Assembly (NCBI RefSeq): GCF_004000865.1 | Contig: NZ_BIMB01000005.1 | Span: forward strand, 1-64,000 | Direction of reading: 5' to 3' | Length of the DNA: 64,000 nt | Source: Paenibacillus elgii NBRC 100335 | Lineage (GTDB): Bacteria > Bacillota > Bacilli > Paenibacillales > NBRC-103111 | Shown here: in pieces, positions 34,485 to 44,600 of the stretch | Layout of the letters: the number at the start of each line of letters is the position of its first letter | Numbering within the stretch: position 1 is the stretch's first letter | Notes under the pieces: generated by a model | Seen by the model: only the letters and a program-made list of their open reading frames with translations | Told to the model about the DNA's origin: nothing | The model's database searches: none | Translations under genes and position numbers: made by a program

Positions 34485-36107
34485 CTATTTCAAATCGGCC
34501 CACTTGAAGTCGATATAGCCGTAAGCGTGCCGGACGACTCCTTCCAGTTTGTCGCTTTGCATATAAGCGGAGTTGTAAAAGTACAGCGGCATGATCGGCG
34601 CTTCGTCCAGTAATATTTTCTCCGCTTCGTGCAGCAGCTTGAACCGCTTGGCATTATCCGGCTCATTGTAGGCGTCTTGAATCAGCTTGTCATACTGCGC
34701 GTTACTCCAGCCGGTCCGGTTGTTCGGATTGCCGGTCTGGAAGATGTCCAGGAAATTGATCGGATCGGCAAAATCCGGCAGCCAAGACGAACGGGAAAAT
34801 TGCAATTGCAGCTTCTTCTGCTCGGCCGTCAACACCTTGCCTTCCTTGCTCTCGATTTTCACGTCGACGCCCAGGCTTTCTTTGAACATCGCTTGAGCCG
34901 CCTCGGCAATTTTCTGGTGCAGATCGTTCGTATTGTAGGTCAGCGTCACCTGCGGGAGCGTTTTGTAGCCGGCCTCGGCCATTCCTTTCTCCAGCAGCTT
35001 TTTCGCTTCTGCGGCGTCGTATTTCACCAGCGTTCCGCCAACCTTGCGGAAGTCGTCCCCTGCCGGATCTTTGAGTCCGTACGAGACGAATCCGTCGGCC
35101 ACCTTTTGCTTCTGCTTGACGACGAGGTCGACGATTTTCTGGCTGTCCACAGCCATCTGGAACGCTTTGCGGATATTGACGTTATCGAACGGCGGCATCT
35201 TGGTGTTGAACCGGTAAAAATACGTTCCCGCCGAATCCTCCACTTTGACCTTGCCATCCGCGAACAGCTTCTGGCTCAAATCGGCCGGAATGACGCCGTC
35301 AATATGCAGCCCCCCGCTCTGATACAGCTGATACTCCGTATTCGTGTCGTTAACCATCTTGAACGTAACGCCGTCCAGCTTGACGCTCGCCGCATCCCAG
35401 TACTGGTCGTTTTTGACCATCTTCAGCTCGGAATCGTGCTTCCATTCGGTGATCTTGAACGGACCGTTACTCACGATCGTGGCGGCTTCGCTTGCCCATT
35501 TGTCGTTTTTCTCTACGGTTGCCTTATGTACCGGGAAAAATGCCGGATTGGATACCATTCCGAGCAGCCACGGGGCCGGCTTGGTCAATACGACCTCCAG
35601 CGTCTTGTCGTCCGTCGCTTTGATTTTGACGCCGTCGGCCGGACCTTTATCCGAATTGTACGTTTCAGCCCCTTCGATGACGTAAGCCAGAGGCGCGGCC
35701 GGCGAAGGCTTCTTCGGATCGAGCATCCGCTTCCAGGCGAATTCGAAATCGGACGCCTTCACCGCGTCCCCGTTCGACCACTTGATGCCGTCCCTCAGCG
35801 TAAACGTATACTGCTTGCCGTCGGGACTAATCTTCCATTCCTTGGCCATCGCGGGCTCGGGGGATTGGCTTTTGCCAAGGCGCGTCAAACCTTCCATGGC
35901 GTTGTTCAGAATGTCGTACGACACTTGGTCGAACCCGACCGGCGGGTCCAGCGACGTAGGCTCCCGCAGATTGTTGTACAGCAGGATTTTGGCCTGCTGT
36001 TCGCCCCGGGCCGGATCGGTGCCTGCCCCTTCTTTGCCGCTGCAGCCTGCCAGCGCCGTGCCGGATAACAAGATACAGCCGAGGAGTAAAGCCGTTCTTT
36101 TCTTCAT
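34485..36107 (-). CDS. dppE: Peptide ABC transporter substrate-binding lipoprotein
   Basis: 540 residues from the ATG at 36107 (AAGGAG upstream). The lipobox ALAGC is preceded by a basic start and hydrophobic core. The OppA/DppA-type body shows NLREPTSLDPPVGFDQVSYDIL, YTFTLRDGIKWSNGD and a C-terminal LLDEAPIMPLYFYNSAYM. In B. subtilis DppE binds murein tripeptides and haem. It is the fifth dpp gene, matching the known order. Confidence 0.93.
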   Translation of the reverse strand: MKKRTALLLGCILLSGTALAGCSGKEGAGTDPARGEQQAKILLYNNLREPTSLDPPVGFDQVSYDILNNAMEGLTRLGKSQSPEPAMAKEWKISPDGKQYTFTLRDGIKWSNGDAVKASDFEFAWKRMLDPKKPSPAAPLAYVIEGAETYNSDKGPADGVKIKATDDKTLEVVLTKPAPWLLGMVSNPAFFPVHKATVEKNDKWASEAATIVSNGPFKITEWKHDSELKMVKNDQYWDAASVKLDGVTFKMVNDTNTEYQLYQSGGLHIDGVIPADLSQKLFADGKVKVEDSAGTYFYRFNTKMPPFDNVNIRKAFQMAVDSQKIVDLVVKQKQKVADGFVSYGLKDPAGDDFRKVGGTLVKYDAAEAKKLLEKGMAEAGYKTLPQVTLTYNTNDLHQKIAEAAQAMFKESLGVDVKIESKEGKVLTAEQKKLQLQFSRSSWLPDFADPINFLDIFQTGNPNNRTGWSNAQYDKLIQDAYNEPDNAKRFKLLHEAEKILLDEAPIMPLYFYNSAYMQSDKLEGVVRHAYGYIDFKWADLK

Positions 36108-36143
36108 GCAACGTCTCTCCTTCACATTGTATGATAGGAATCG

Positions 36144-37199
<1,056 letters not shown>

Positions 37200-37204
37200 G
37201 GAGC

Positions 37205-38128
37205 TTACCTCCTCTGCTTCGGATTAAATGTGTTTTGCAGCCCGTCGCCGAGCAGGTTGAACGCCAGCATCGTCAGCGAGATGAAGAACGCCGGAAAGAA
37301 CAGCCGCCACCAATAGCCGGATAAAATCGTCGGCAGCGCATCGTTTGCCATCGTCCCCCAGCTAGCCAGCGGAGGCTGAATGCCGAGACCGAGGAAGCTG
37401 AGGAACGCTTCCGCGAAGATCGCCGACGGGACGGAGAACGTCACCTGCACGATAATGACGCCGAAAGCGTTCGGCAGCAGATGTCTGCGGATAATGCTCC
37501 ACGCCCCTGCTCCGAGCGTCCGCGAAGCCAATACGTACTCGGACGACGATAGTTGAAGCACCTGCCCGCGCACGATCCGGGCCATGCCGATCCAGCCGGT
37601 CGCCGTTAGCGCGATGATGATGGTGAACAAGCCCGGGCCCATGACGACCATCAGCAGGATCACGATCAGCAGGTACGGAATGCCGTACAGGATGTCGACA
37701 ATCCGCATCATGATGTTATCGACCCGCCCGCCAAAATAGCCGGCGATGCCCCCGTAAACGACGCCGATGAGAAAATCGATGAGCGCGGCGACGACGCCGA
37801 CGGTCAGCGAAATGCGCGAGCCGAACAGGATGCGCGCGAACACATCCCGGCCGAGCTCGTCGGTGCCGAACCAATGCTCGGCGGACGGGGCTTGATTGCC
37901 GTTCAGCAGATTTTGCTTGGAATAGCTCTGGTCCGTCAGCCAAGGCCCGAAGATCGAAAGCGCCGCCAGCGCAACGATGAAAATAAGCCCGAGCAGAGCC
38001 AGCTTGTTCTTGAACAGCCGGATGCGCGCCTGCTGCCAGAACGTCAGCTGCGGCCGGACGATCGCTTCCATAGGGCCGACGCGTTTTTGCATCGGCACAA
38101 ACAAATGATCGGGAACCGACATCCTCAC
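37205..38128 (-). CDS. dppC: Peptide ABC transporter permease
   Basis: 307 residues with six transmembrane segments. The cytoplasmic N-terminus (residues 1-40) ends in LFKNKLALLGLIFIVALAALS, and the EAA loop reads ILASRTLGAGAWSIIRRHLLPNA-like. It overlaps dppB by 4 bases. It forms the channel with DppB. Confidence 0.93.
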   Translation of the reverse strand: MRMSVPDHLFVPMQKRVGPMEAIVRPQLTFWQQARIRLFKNKLALLGLIFIVALAALSIFGPWLTDQSYSKQNLLNGNQAPSAEHWFGTDELGRDVFARILFGSRISLTVGVVAALIDFLIGVVYGGIAGYFGGRVDNIMMRIVDILYGIPYLLIVILLMVVMGPGLFTIIIALTATGWIGMARIVRGQVLQLSSSEYVLASRTLGAGAWSIIRRHLLPNAFGVIIVQVTFSVPSAIFAEAFLSFLGLGIQPPLASWGTMANDALPTILSGYWWRLFFPAFFISLTMLAFNLLGDGLQNTFNPKQRR

Positions 38129-39057
38129 CTCTCCTTTCCATGCAGCTTGATACGGGGGTCGATCAGACTGTAGGCGATATCGACCAGGAACATCATGAAG
38201 ATGAGCAAGGCGCTGTAAAACACCGTCGTTCCCATGATGACTGCATAATCCCGGTTGTTGATGCCGTCCACAAAATATTTCCCCATGCCCGGAATCGCAA
38301 ATATTTTCTCGATGACAAAGCTGCCCGTCAGCACGTTCGCAAGTAATGCGCCGACTAACGTAACGACCGGCAGCACCGCGTTGCGCAGAGCGTGCTTGAA
38401 CACGATCGTCACCGGAGAAAGCCCTTTGGCCCTGGCCGTCTCAATGTAGTCCTGCGTCAGCACTTCGACCATATTGGCCCGCGTCAGTCTTGCAATGATC
38501 GCGATCGGTCCGGTGGACAGTGCGACCGCAGGCAGCACGACATGCTTCCATGTCCCCCATGTCGCCACCGGCAGCAGCTCCCACTCCACCGCAATGTATT
38601 TGATTAGCAGCGGCGCCACGACGAAATTGGGCACCGCGATGCCGATGACGGCGAGCACCATGGCGATGTAGTCGATCAGGCCGTTTTGCCGGAGCGCGGC
38701 CGCCGTTCCGAGCGCAATGCCCGATGCGATCGCAAGGAGAAGCGCCACGATGCCGAGCTGGAACGAGACCGGGAAGCCGCGCTCGATCATCGCGTTCACG
38801 CTTTCCGGATAGTGCGAGATCGACGGCCCGAGATCCAGCGTGAGCAGCGACTTCAAATAAAGCGCATACTGGACGTACACCGGCTTGTCTAGATGATAGA
38901 ACGCCATCATGTTCTGAACGACGGCGGGGTTGGCTTCTTTGCCGTCCCGGTCGAACGGCGAGCCCGGAATCGTATGCATCAGGAAAAACGTAATCGTGAC
39001 GATGAGCCACAGCGTCACCAGCATGGACACAAATCTTTTCAATAGGTACGGCGCCAC
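38125..39057 (-). CDS. dppB: Peptide ABC transporter permease
   Basis: 310 residues, six transmembrane segments. It shows the family start YLLKRFVSMLVTLWLIVTITFFLMHTIPGSPFD, and the EAA loop with the phrase IETARAKGLSPVTIVFKHALRNA. It follows dppA after 15 bp and overlaps dppC. Confidence 0.94.
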   Translation of the reverse strand: MAPYLLKRFVSMLVTLWLIVTITFFLMHTIPGSPFDRDGKEANPAVVQNMMAFYHLDKPVYVQYALYLKSLLTLDLGPSISHYPESVNAMIERGFPVSFQLGIVALLLAIASGIALGTAAALRQNGLIDYIAMVLAVIGIAVPNFVVAPLLIKYIAVEWELLPVATWGTWKHVVLPAVALSTGPIAIIARLTRANMVEVLTQDYIETARAKGLSPVTIVFKHALRNAVLPVVTLVGALLANVLTGSFVIEKIFAIPGMGKYFVDGINNRDYAVIMGTTVFYSALLIFMMFLVDIAYSLIDPRIKLHGKER

Positions 39058-39072
39058 TCGATCACCCGCTTC

Positions 39073-39897
39073 TTAACAAAATGAAGTTCGCATGGCCAGT
39101 TCCGTCATGACAAGCATTGCTTGGTACGCTTCCAGAATGTTTTTGGCTTGAAAGGAAACGACCGGCGAGCCCTGCTCGATCGTCGTTCCCGGCATCAGGT
39201 GCGCCCACTCCGCCTGCCCGTAATTGGCGAATTCGATCGACAGCATCGGACTCTCCGGGGGCGTCAAAGGCTTCACGCGGCCGCGGGCCTCGAGCGCTTC
39301 TCTCGTTTTGTCGCGAAGCAGCTGCCCGCTTTTCTCCGGCGTCAGGCAGAGCGCCGCCGTCCGCGAGATGCGTCGCTTGACGATGGCCGTCGTCACCCCC
39401 GGGATCAACGCCTCCGCTTCCTCCGCCGTCTCGTCGTCTCCCGCCACGAGCAGCACCGGCACGCCGTAATGACCCGCGACGAACGCATTGAAGCCGAGCT
39501 CCCCAACCGCCGTATCGTTGATGTACATGTTCCGCACGCCGAAAATCATCGTGTGGCTGAGCACGCCCTTCCTTGCAGCCCGTGTATGATAGCCCAGAAA
39601 AGCGGCCCCGGCGAAGCTGGCGTCAAGCCCCTGCACCATCGAAAACGGCTTGACGTCCCCCGAAATCAGCTGCGTCTCCGGATGAAGCTTCTCGATCAGC
39701 AGGTTGTTCATCTTGGAATGGCTGTCGTTGACTACGACTTCCCCGCATCCCTCTTGGAATGCCGTTTCAATGACATGATTGGCCTCTGCAGTCATAATGA
39801 GCCGGCCTCTTTCGTAGTTGTGCTTGCCGGAATCGACAAACGTAGCATCGACCAGTCCGGTAATGCCTTCCATATCAATCGAAATGTACAGTTTCAT
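39073..39897 (-). CDS. dppA: D-aminopeptidase (M55)
   Basis: 274 residues. The two-zinc site and catalytic residues appear at the same numbers as in the B. subtilis enzyme: D8 and E10 (SIDMEG), H60 (NDSHSK), H104 (GYHTRAA), H115 (LSHT) and E133 (AVGELGF). It cleaves N-terminal D-amino acids such as D-Ala from D-Ala-D-Ala and related peptides. It is the first gene of dppABCDE-ykfABC, preceded by GGAGG and a highly structured leader. Confidence 0.95.
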   Translation of the reverse strand: MKLYISIDMEGITGLVDATFVDSGKHNYERGRLIMTAEANHVIETAFQEGCGEVVVNDSHSKMNNLLIEKLHPETQLISGDVKPFSMVQGLDASFAGAAFLGYHTRAARKGVLSHTMIFGVRNMYINDTAVGELGFNAFVAGHYGVPVLLVAGDDETAEEAEALIPGVTTAIVKRRISRTAALCLTPEKSGQLLRDKTREALEARGRVKPLTPPESPMLSIEFANYGQAEWAHLMPGTTIEQGSPVVSFQAKNILEAYQAMLVMTELAMRTSFC

Positions 39898-39926
39898 CGC
39901 TCAATCCTCCAATTTAGATATGTAAT

Positions 39927-39992
39927 AAGAAAAGCTTCTTATCGAAGCCACTTCGAGGAAGATACATTCGTGTCTTAGAGGAAGCTTTTCTT
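39927..39992 (-). ncRNA. Candidate three-way-junction RNA in the dppA leader
   Basis: Read on the minus strand, a 12-bp perfect closing helix (AAGAAAAGCTTC with GAAGCTTTTCTT) encloses two inner hairpins: AAGA.AC-GAAT-GT.TCTT (one mismatch) and TCGAAG-TGG-CTTCGA. The 66-nt element ends about 30 bases before the dppA start codon. The shape is that of a small riboswitch or protein-binding leader, but the sequence matches no class that I know. Confidence 0.45.
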
Positions 39993-39994
39993 GC

Positions 39995-40041
39995 GATATA
40001 GAATTCAATCAGCTCCGCTGATAACTTATAAATTCTATATC
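39995..40041. promoter_or_regulatory. Nested palindrome upstream of the dppA leader
   Basis: Arms GATATAGAATT / AATTCTATATC (11 bp, perfect) flank an inner hairpin ATCAGC-TCC-GCTGAT. It may be a regulator binding site or the first hairpin of the leader; the promoter itself could not be assigned. Confidence 0.45.
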
Positions 40042-40045
40042 TATA

Positions 40046-40112
40046 AAAAAATCCAGCAAACGACAACCGGCAGCCGCAAGGCTTCCAAGCGTATCGTTTG
40101 CTGGATTTTATT
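40046..40112 (-). terminator. Terminator of the DUF3870 gene
   Basis: A 13-bp perfect stem ATCCAGCAAACGA / TCGTTTGCTGGAT is followed by a run of seven T on the minus strand. Confidence 0.85.
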
Positions 40113-40148
40113 TACGCGTATGTCGCCATACTAATAAACAAAGCAGCG

Positions 40149-40502
40149 TTATGCGGACCCTGACGCACCGGAATCGCAATCCCGGCCGTTTAAGGCCAAT
40201 TTGTATTTTTTTTGCGCATCCTTGAAGGCGACGATGATCGCTTTCTGCGACGAGCCGTGGTACCTTCGCTTGATTTCGTCGGCGACCGGCTCGAAGGCCA
40301 GAATGCTCTGCCCGACGAATAAGGAGCGGACAAATTGCGAGGTTAGCGGAATGGTGGACGAGCAGCCCGCATCCACGATTTTGTGGTTGGTCGTATCCAC
40401 GACAAGTCCGATGAAAAATGCGCTGTACTGCTGAGTAATCGGATTATTGAGAGATGTCTGCGCATCGCCGACCACGTAAACCGTGTCTTTATCGTAATCC
40501 AT
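40149..40502 (-). CDS. DUF3870-like protein
   Basis: 117 residues from the ATG at 40502 (GGGAG 6-7 bases upstream; the frame to 40592 is not supported). The pattern YVVGDAQTSLNNPITQQYSAFFIGLVVD, then IVDAGCSSTIPLTSQFVRSLFVGQSI and KAIIVAFKDAQKKY, is that of the DUF3870 family, whose function is unknown. The conserved Cys of AGCSS may be functional. It has its own promoter and terminator. Confidence 0.8.
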   Translation of the reverse strand: MDYDKDTVYVVGDAQTSLNNPITQQYSAFFIGLVVDTTNHKIVDAGCSSTIPLTSQFVRSLFVGQSILAFEPVADEIKRRYHGSSQKAIIVAFKDAQKKYKLALNGRDCDSGASGSA

Positions 40503-40609
40503 ACCCGTCTCCCTTAATCGGCGTCCTTGGACCGGACGAACAGGGATGAGGGAAGGGAAGCTTCCCACGACCTGCCGCCTTCGGACGCACAATGAAGAAT
40601 ATGTAACTT

Positions 40610-40638
40610 ATTCTAACAACAAACTAACATATTGTAAA
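40610..40638 (-). promoter_or_regulatory. Promoter of the DUF3870 gene
   Basis: TTTACA (40633-40638), 17 bases, then TAGAAT (40610-40615) on the minus strand, about 108 bases before the start codon. Confidence 0.5.
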
Positions 40639-40835
40639 CATGAAATCAAATTATTTTGTATGCGCTTACTAATTTGGTCTCTGAAATTTGCACAGGAACG
40701 CTTTGGTACAATTGTTAAACATTTGTGAAAATTCTCATACCCAATTCTATTATAATAAACTCCGCTGCGTCTGAATAGCTCTATTTCACAATTTTACAAT
40801 GATTTGTCGATGATACGGCAATGATACGGTACAAA

Positions 40836-40872
40836 AGAAAAAGCCGGACATCCCATACGAATGACCGGCTTT
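40836..40872 (-). terminator. Terminator of the small acidic protein gene
   Basis: The stem AAGCCGG / CCGGCTT is followed by TTTCTTTTG on the minus strand, 13 bases past the stop codon. Confidence 0.7.
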
Positions 40873-40884
40873 CGGCTTCATACA

Positions 40885-41058
40885 CTACTCCAGACGGTAA
40901 TCGTCGATCTTCTCCCCGTCTTCCCACACCTCGACAAACAAGGCATCGCAATCCTCAAAATCGGACGGCTTGAACGAGAGAGCTTTCTCCTCGTCCTCGC
41001 CCACATACACATTTTCCATCCCGTCTTCATTGAACGAGAGGATAACATACAGCTTCAT
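40885..41058 (-). CDS. Small acidic protein, unknown function
   Basis: 57 residues: MKLYVILSFNEDGMENVYVG and onwards, ending IDDYRLE. It is very acidic (about 17 Asp/Glu). GGAGG lies 7 bases before the ATG at 41058 and a terminator follows at once, so it is a genuine small gene. The strand-rich start with alternating charge suggests a small alpha/beta fold. No family is recognised. Confidence 0.75.
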   Translation of the reverse strand: MKLYVILSFNEDGMENVYVGEDEEKALSFKPSDFEDCDALFVEVWEDGEKIDDYRLE

Positions 41059-41114
41059 TCCAGAACCTCCAGCAGCTAAGCGTATTTTATAGTGATGCCA
41101 AAATATACAACCGA

Positions 41115-41570
41115 TTAAACGTTGTTCTTCAAAATTTGACCGTTAAGATGGTATTCCATATGTTCCACGTAATCGTCAATGATCCACTGCAAGCTTTTCG
41201 TTTCCTGATTGGCGGTGACACATTGGTAAGATAGTTTTTCCGCTGGTATTTTTTCGATGGCCTTCAAGATCCGGTTATTTAAGCCGGACCATAAATTCAG
41301 AATCTCTTCCGCCGGAGCGTTCTGATAATCCTGCAATGTCACCCATTGATCCTGATCGTAAGGGATGAGGACATACGGCTGCTTTTCGTATTGAATTTTG
41401 ATAAATCTCGGAAGATTGTTGACGGCCGAATCGCATAAGTGTCCCAGCGCTTCTTTCGGAGACCATTTACCGGGCATGGGTCGCTCGGATACCTCCGCTT
41501 CGGACATCCGGCCGAACTGCTCCGGGACCGCATGCAGCCAATGCTTTAAACGTTCCGCTGCATTCTCCAT
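41115..41570 (-). CDS. DinB-family protein
   Basis: 151 residues forming a four-helix bundle. The probable metal ligands are H43 (KEALGHLCDSAVNN) and the late pair in VEHMEYHLNGQ. The start RLKHWLHAVPEQFGRM and MPGKWSPKEALGHL are typical of DinB/YfiT-type proteins, some of which act as thiol S-transferases using bacillithiol. It lies 84 bp downstream of the NRPS gene in the same direction, so read-through is possible, but a role in the pathway is only a guess. Confidence 0.88.
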   Translation of the reverse strand: MENAAERLKHWLHAVPEQFGRMSEAEVSERPMPGKWSPKEALGHLCDSAVNNLPRFIKIQYEKQPYVLIPYDQDQWVTLQDYQNAPAEEILNLWSGLNNRILKAIEKIPAEKLSYQCVTANQETKSLQWIIDDYVEHMEYHLNGQILKNNV

Positions 41571-41654
41571 CGTATTCCCTCCCTCATCTCAAATGATTGA
41601 CAGCCTTCTCTACATACTATTTCTCCGTTCGTTCGGACTCTCCCTTTTTCTAAC

Positions 41655-44600
41655 TTAAATAAATCCGACATCCCGGCAGTACCTCATCATATCGTCCATC
41701 TGCTTATCGCTGATCACCCGCCATTCGAAGCCGAGCTTCTTCAGCAGCAGGACGGTCTTCTCCGAAGCGAGCGTAAACCGGGTTTGCTCCTGCTGCTCCA
41801 GCCAGCCGTAATGAAGCATCAGGCTCTCAATCTCCTCCCGGCAAAAGCCTTCTTCGTACCTGCTCTTCATGTAATCGATGAACTCGTCGAGCGTCCCTGA
41901 CGCCATTCTTCCTCCCGAGCGGCCGTCGGCCAGCACACGGTGCATACTCTCGTAATGTGGGTTGTACAAATGGAATATTTCGTCCCGCAGCGCAGCGGGC
42001 TTCATCAGTTGAACGATCGCTTCGCTGACCCGATCGACGCAGGAAAAATCGATATCAGCCTCCAGCCGGGGCACCATGCCGAGACGTACAAACGACTTGA
42101 GCGTAGCGTAAAAGGCGTTTTCCTCGATGTTCTGCTGGAACTTACCCGTATCCGATTGAAAGACAAGGTTCCCTATCCGGTAAATGCTGGTGCGGAGCCC
42201 TTGAGCCCGCGCCTGAACGACCCGCTTTTCCGCTTCGAACTTGGATTTGGCGTAATAGTTCTCGTACTGCTGCCCCCGGTCCAAATCGTATTCGGTAAAA
42301 TAAGCCGCAGCCTGTCCCGGAATATGTCCGGTCGCGACACCCAAAGTGGAAATATGATGCACGTCTTTGGCCCGGTGCGTACCGGCAAAGGCCAGCAGCC
42401 GCTCGGTCGAAGCGATGTTATGGCTTTCGAAATGCGAATAGCTGCCGTAGTGCTTCACGGTCGCCGCCGAATGCACGATGCAGTCGACGGTGCTCGCAAG
42501 CTCCAGATACGCTTCCTCTGCGAGTCCCAAGCTTTCCCGCGACAGATCTCCCCGGTAAATCCGAATCCGGCGGTCAAGCTGCGCTTCCATGGCATCGCCT
42601 GCGAAATAAAAGGCCAGCTTCGCAAGCAGTCGTTCCCGCGCTTCCGCCTCCGTCGCCGCACGCACAAGAACGTGAACCGTCGCAGCAGTTCCGGCTAACA
42701 ACTCCCGCAGCAAATGGATGCCCAAATACCCGGTGGCTCCCGTCAGCAAAATGTCGTTGTACCCGCTGTCCCGCGTCAGGTCGAGGCGGGCATACTGTTC
42801 GTTCCTCGCCCGGTATACGGCAATCTCTTCGTCGAATCGTTCCATCGCGTCGTCACGGCGGACTGTCTTCAATTGCTCCAGTTTAGCGGTCAAATAGTTG
42901 GCCTTCAGCTTCACCTTGGCGGACAAGGACGCTATCGTCTGGTGCTCAAAGACGTCGTTGACTCCGATATCCAAGTCCTGCTGCAGCCTTGCGGTCATCG
43001 CAGCCGCCTTCAGCGAATGGCCGCCGAGCTTGAAGAAGTTATCGTGAATGCCAATGCCGCTAATGTTCAGCAGCTGCTCCCACACGGTCGCGATCCTCCT
43101 CTCGATGTCCGTACGCGGAGCGACGCGTTCGCGCTTGGCTGCGGTACGCTCGCCCGGATTGGGCTCGGGCAGCGCCCTGCGGTCGATTTTGCCGTTGGGC
43201 GTGAGCGGCATACTCTTTAACGGCACGAAATACGAAGGCAGCATATACTCCGGCAGCGCCTTGGACAAATGCTCCCTGACAGCCATAACCGGGAGCTCTT
43301 CCGTAACGGCGAAGTAAGCGCATAACTCCTTGCCGCCGCCTTCCTCCCGGGCGACCACGATCGCTTCCCGGATCGAAGGATGGCTCAGCAGCGCGTTCTC
43401 AATCTCTCCAAGCTCGATCCGATACCCGCGGATTTTCACCTGATGGTCCAGACGTCCCAAAAACTCCAGCGTACCCTCCGGCGTCCAGCGTGCGAGGTCG
43501 CCTGTCTTGTACATGCGTCCCTCTCCGGCGAACGGGTCGGGCACAAATTTCTCCGCCGTCAGGCGCTCGTCGTTGAAATACCCTCTGCCCACGCCATCTC
43601 CCGTGATGTACAGCTCTCCTGGCACACCGAACGGCTGAACCTGCAACCGGTCGTTCAACAGGTAGATGCTCGTGTTGGCAATCGGCCTTCCAATCGGTGG
43701 AAGCTCCGGGATCGGGCCGTTCGGGTCGATCGTATGAGCCGTCGCGACATGCGTTTCCGACGGGCCGTAATGATTGTGCAGGAAAATCTGATGCCGCTGG
43801 AGATGCGCCTTGAACTTGTCCGGGACGGCCAACGGCTCCCCGGCCGTTATAATATGGCGCACCGACACCGGAAGCTTGTTCGCGTACGCGCTCTCGTTCA
43901 GGATAAGCTTCAAGTACGAGACGGGCATAAACAAGACGTGAATTCGGCGTTCTTCGATAAGCCGCAGCAGCTTGTCCGGGCTTCGCCGGGTTTCGTTCGT
44001 CACGAGATGCAAGGCGCCCCCCGCCAGCAAAGTGGACCATATTTCCTGCGAGCTTACGTCGAAGCTGAGCGTCGTAAATTGCAGCACGCTGCCGCTGTAA
44101 TCGACGTTCGTGTGCCGAAACTGATGGTGAAGCAGATTGACCATATTGCGGTGCTCGATCATGACGCCCTTCGGCTTACCGGTCGTTCCCGACGTATAAA
44201 TCACGTACAGCAAATGGCTCGCACGGCTGCGTGGAGGAGAATTATCTGCCGCTTCCTTGTAGGCGGCATCCGTATCCAGGCATAGCATCATGCCGTCAAA
44301 CTCGACCCGATCCTTCAAGTGCGTCTGTGTCAGCAAGAGACGGGCCCGGCTGTTGTCCAGCATATATTTTATACGGTCGGCGGGATAATCCGGATCGATC
44401 GGAAGGTAAGCCCCTCCCGCCTTCAAAATGCCAAGCAGACCGACAATCATGTCCGGAGACCGCTCGGTCATCAGTCCGACGAGCTGCTCCGGCTGCACGC
44501 CGTGGCGAATCAAAGCGGCCGCCAGCCGGTTCGCCCGCTCGTTCAACTGCCGGTAAGTGAGCGCTTCGTCCCCGAATACGACAGCCGGCCGATCCGGCGT

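Noticed and set aside
34629..36068. 479-residue frame opposite dppE
   Set aside because: A shadow of the substrate-binding protein gene; no ribosome site and no protein-like features.
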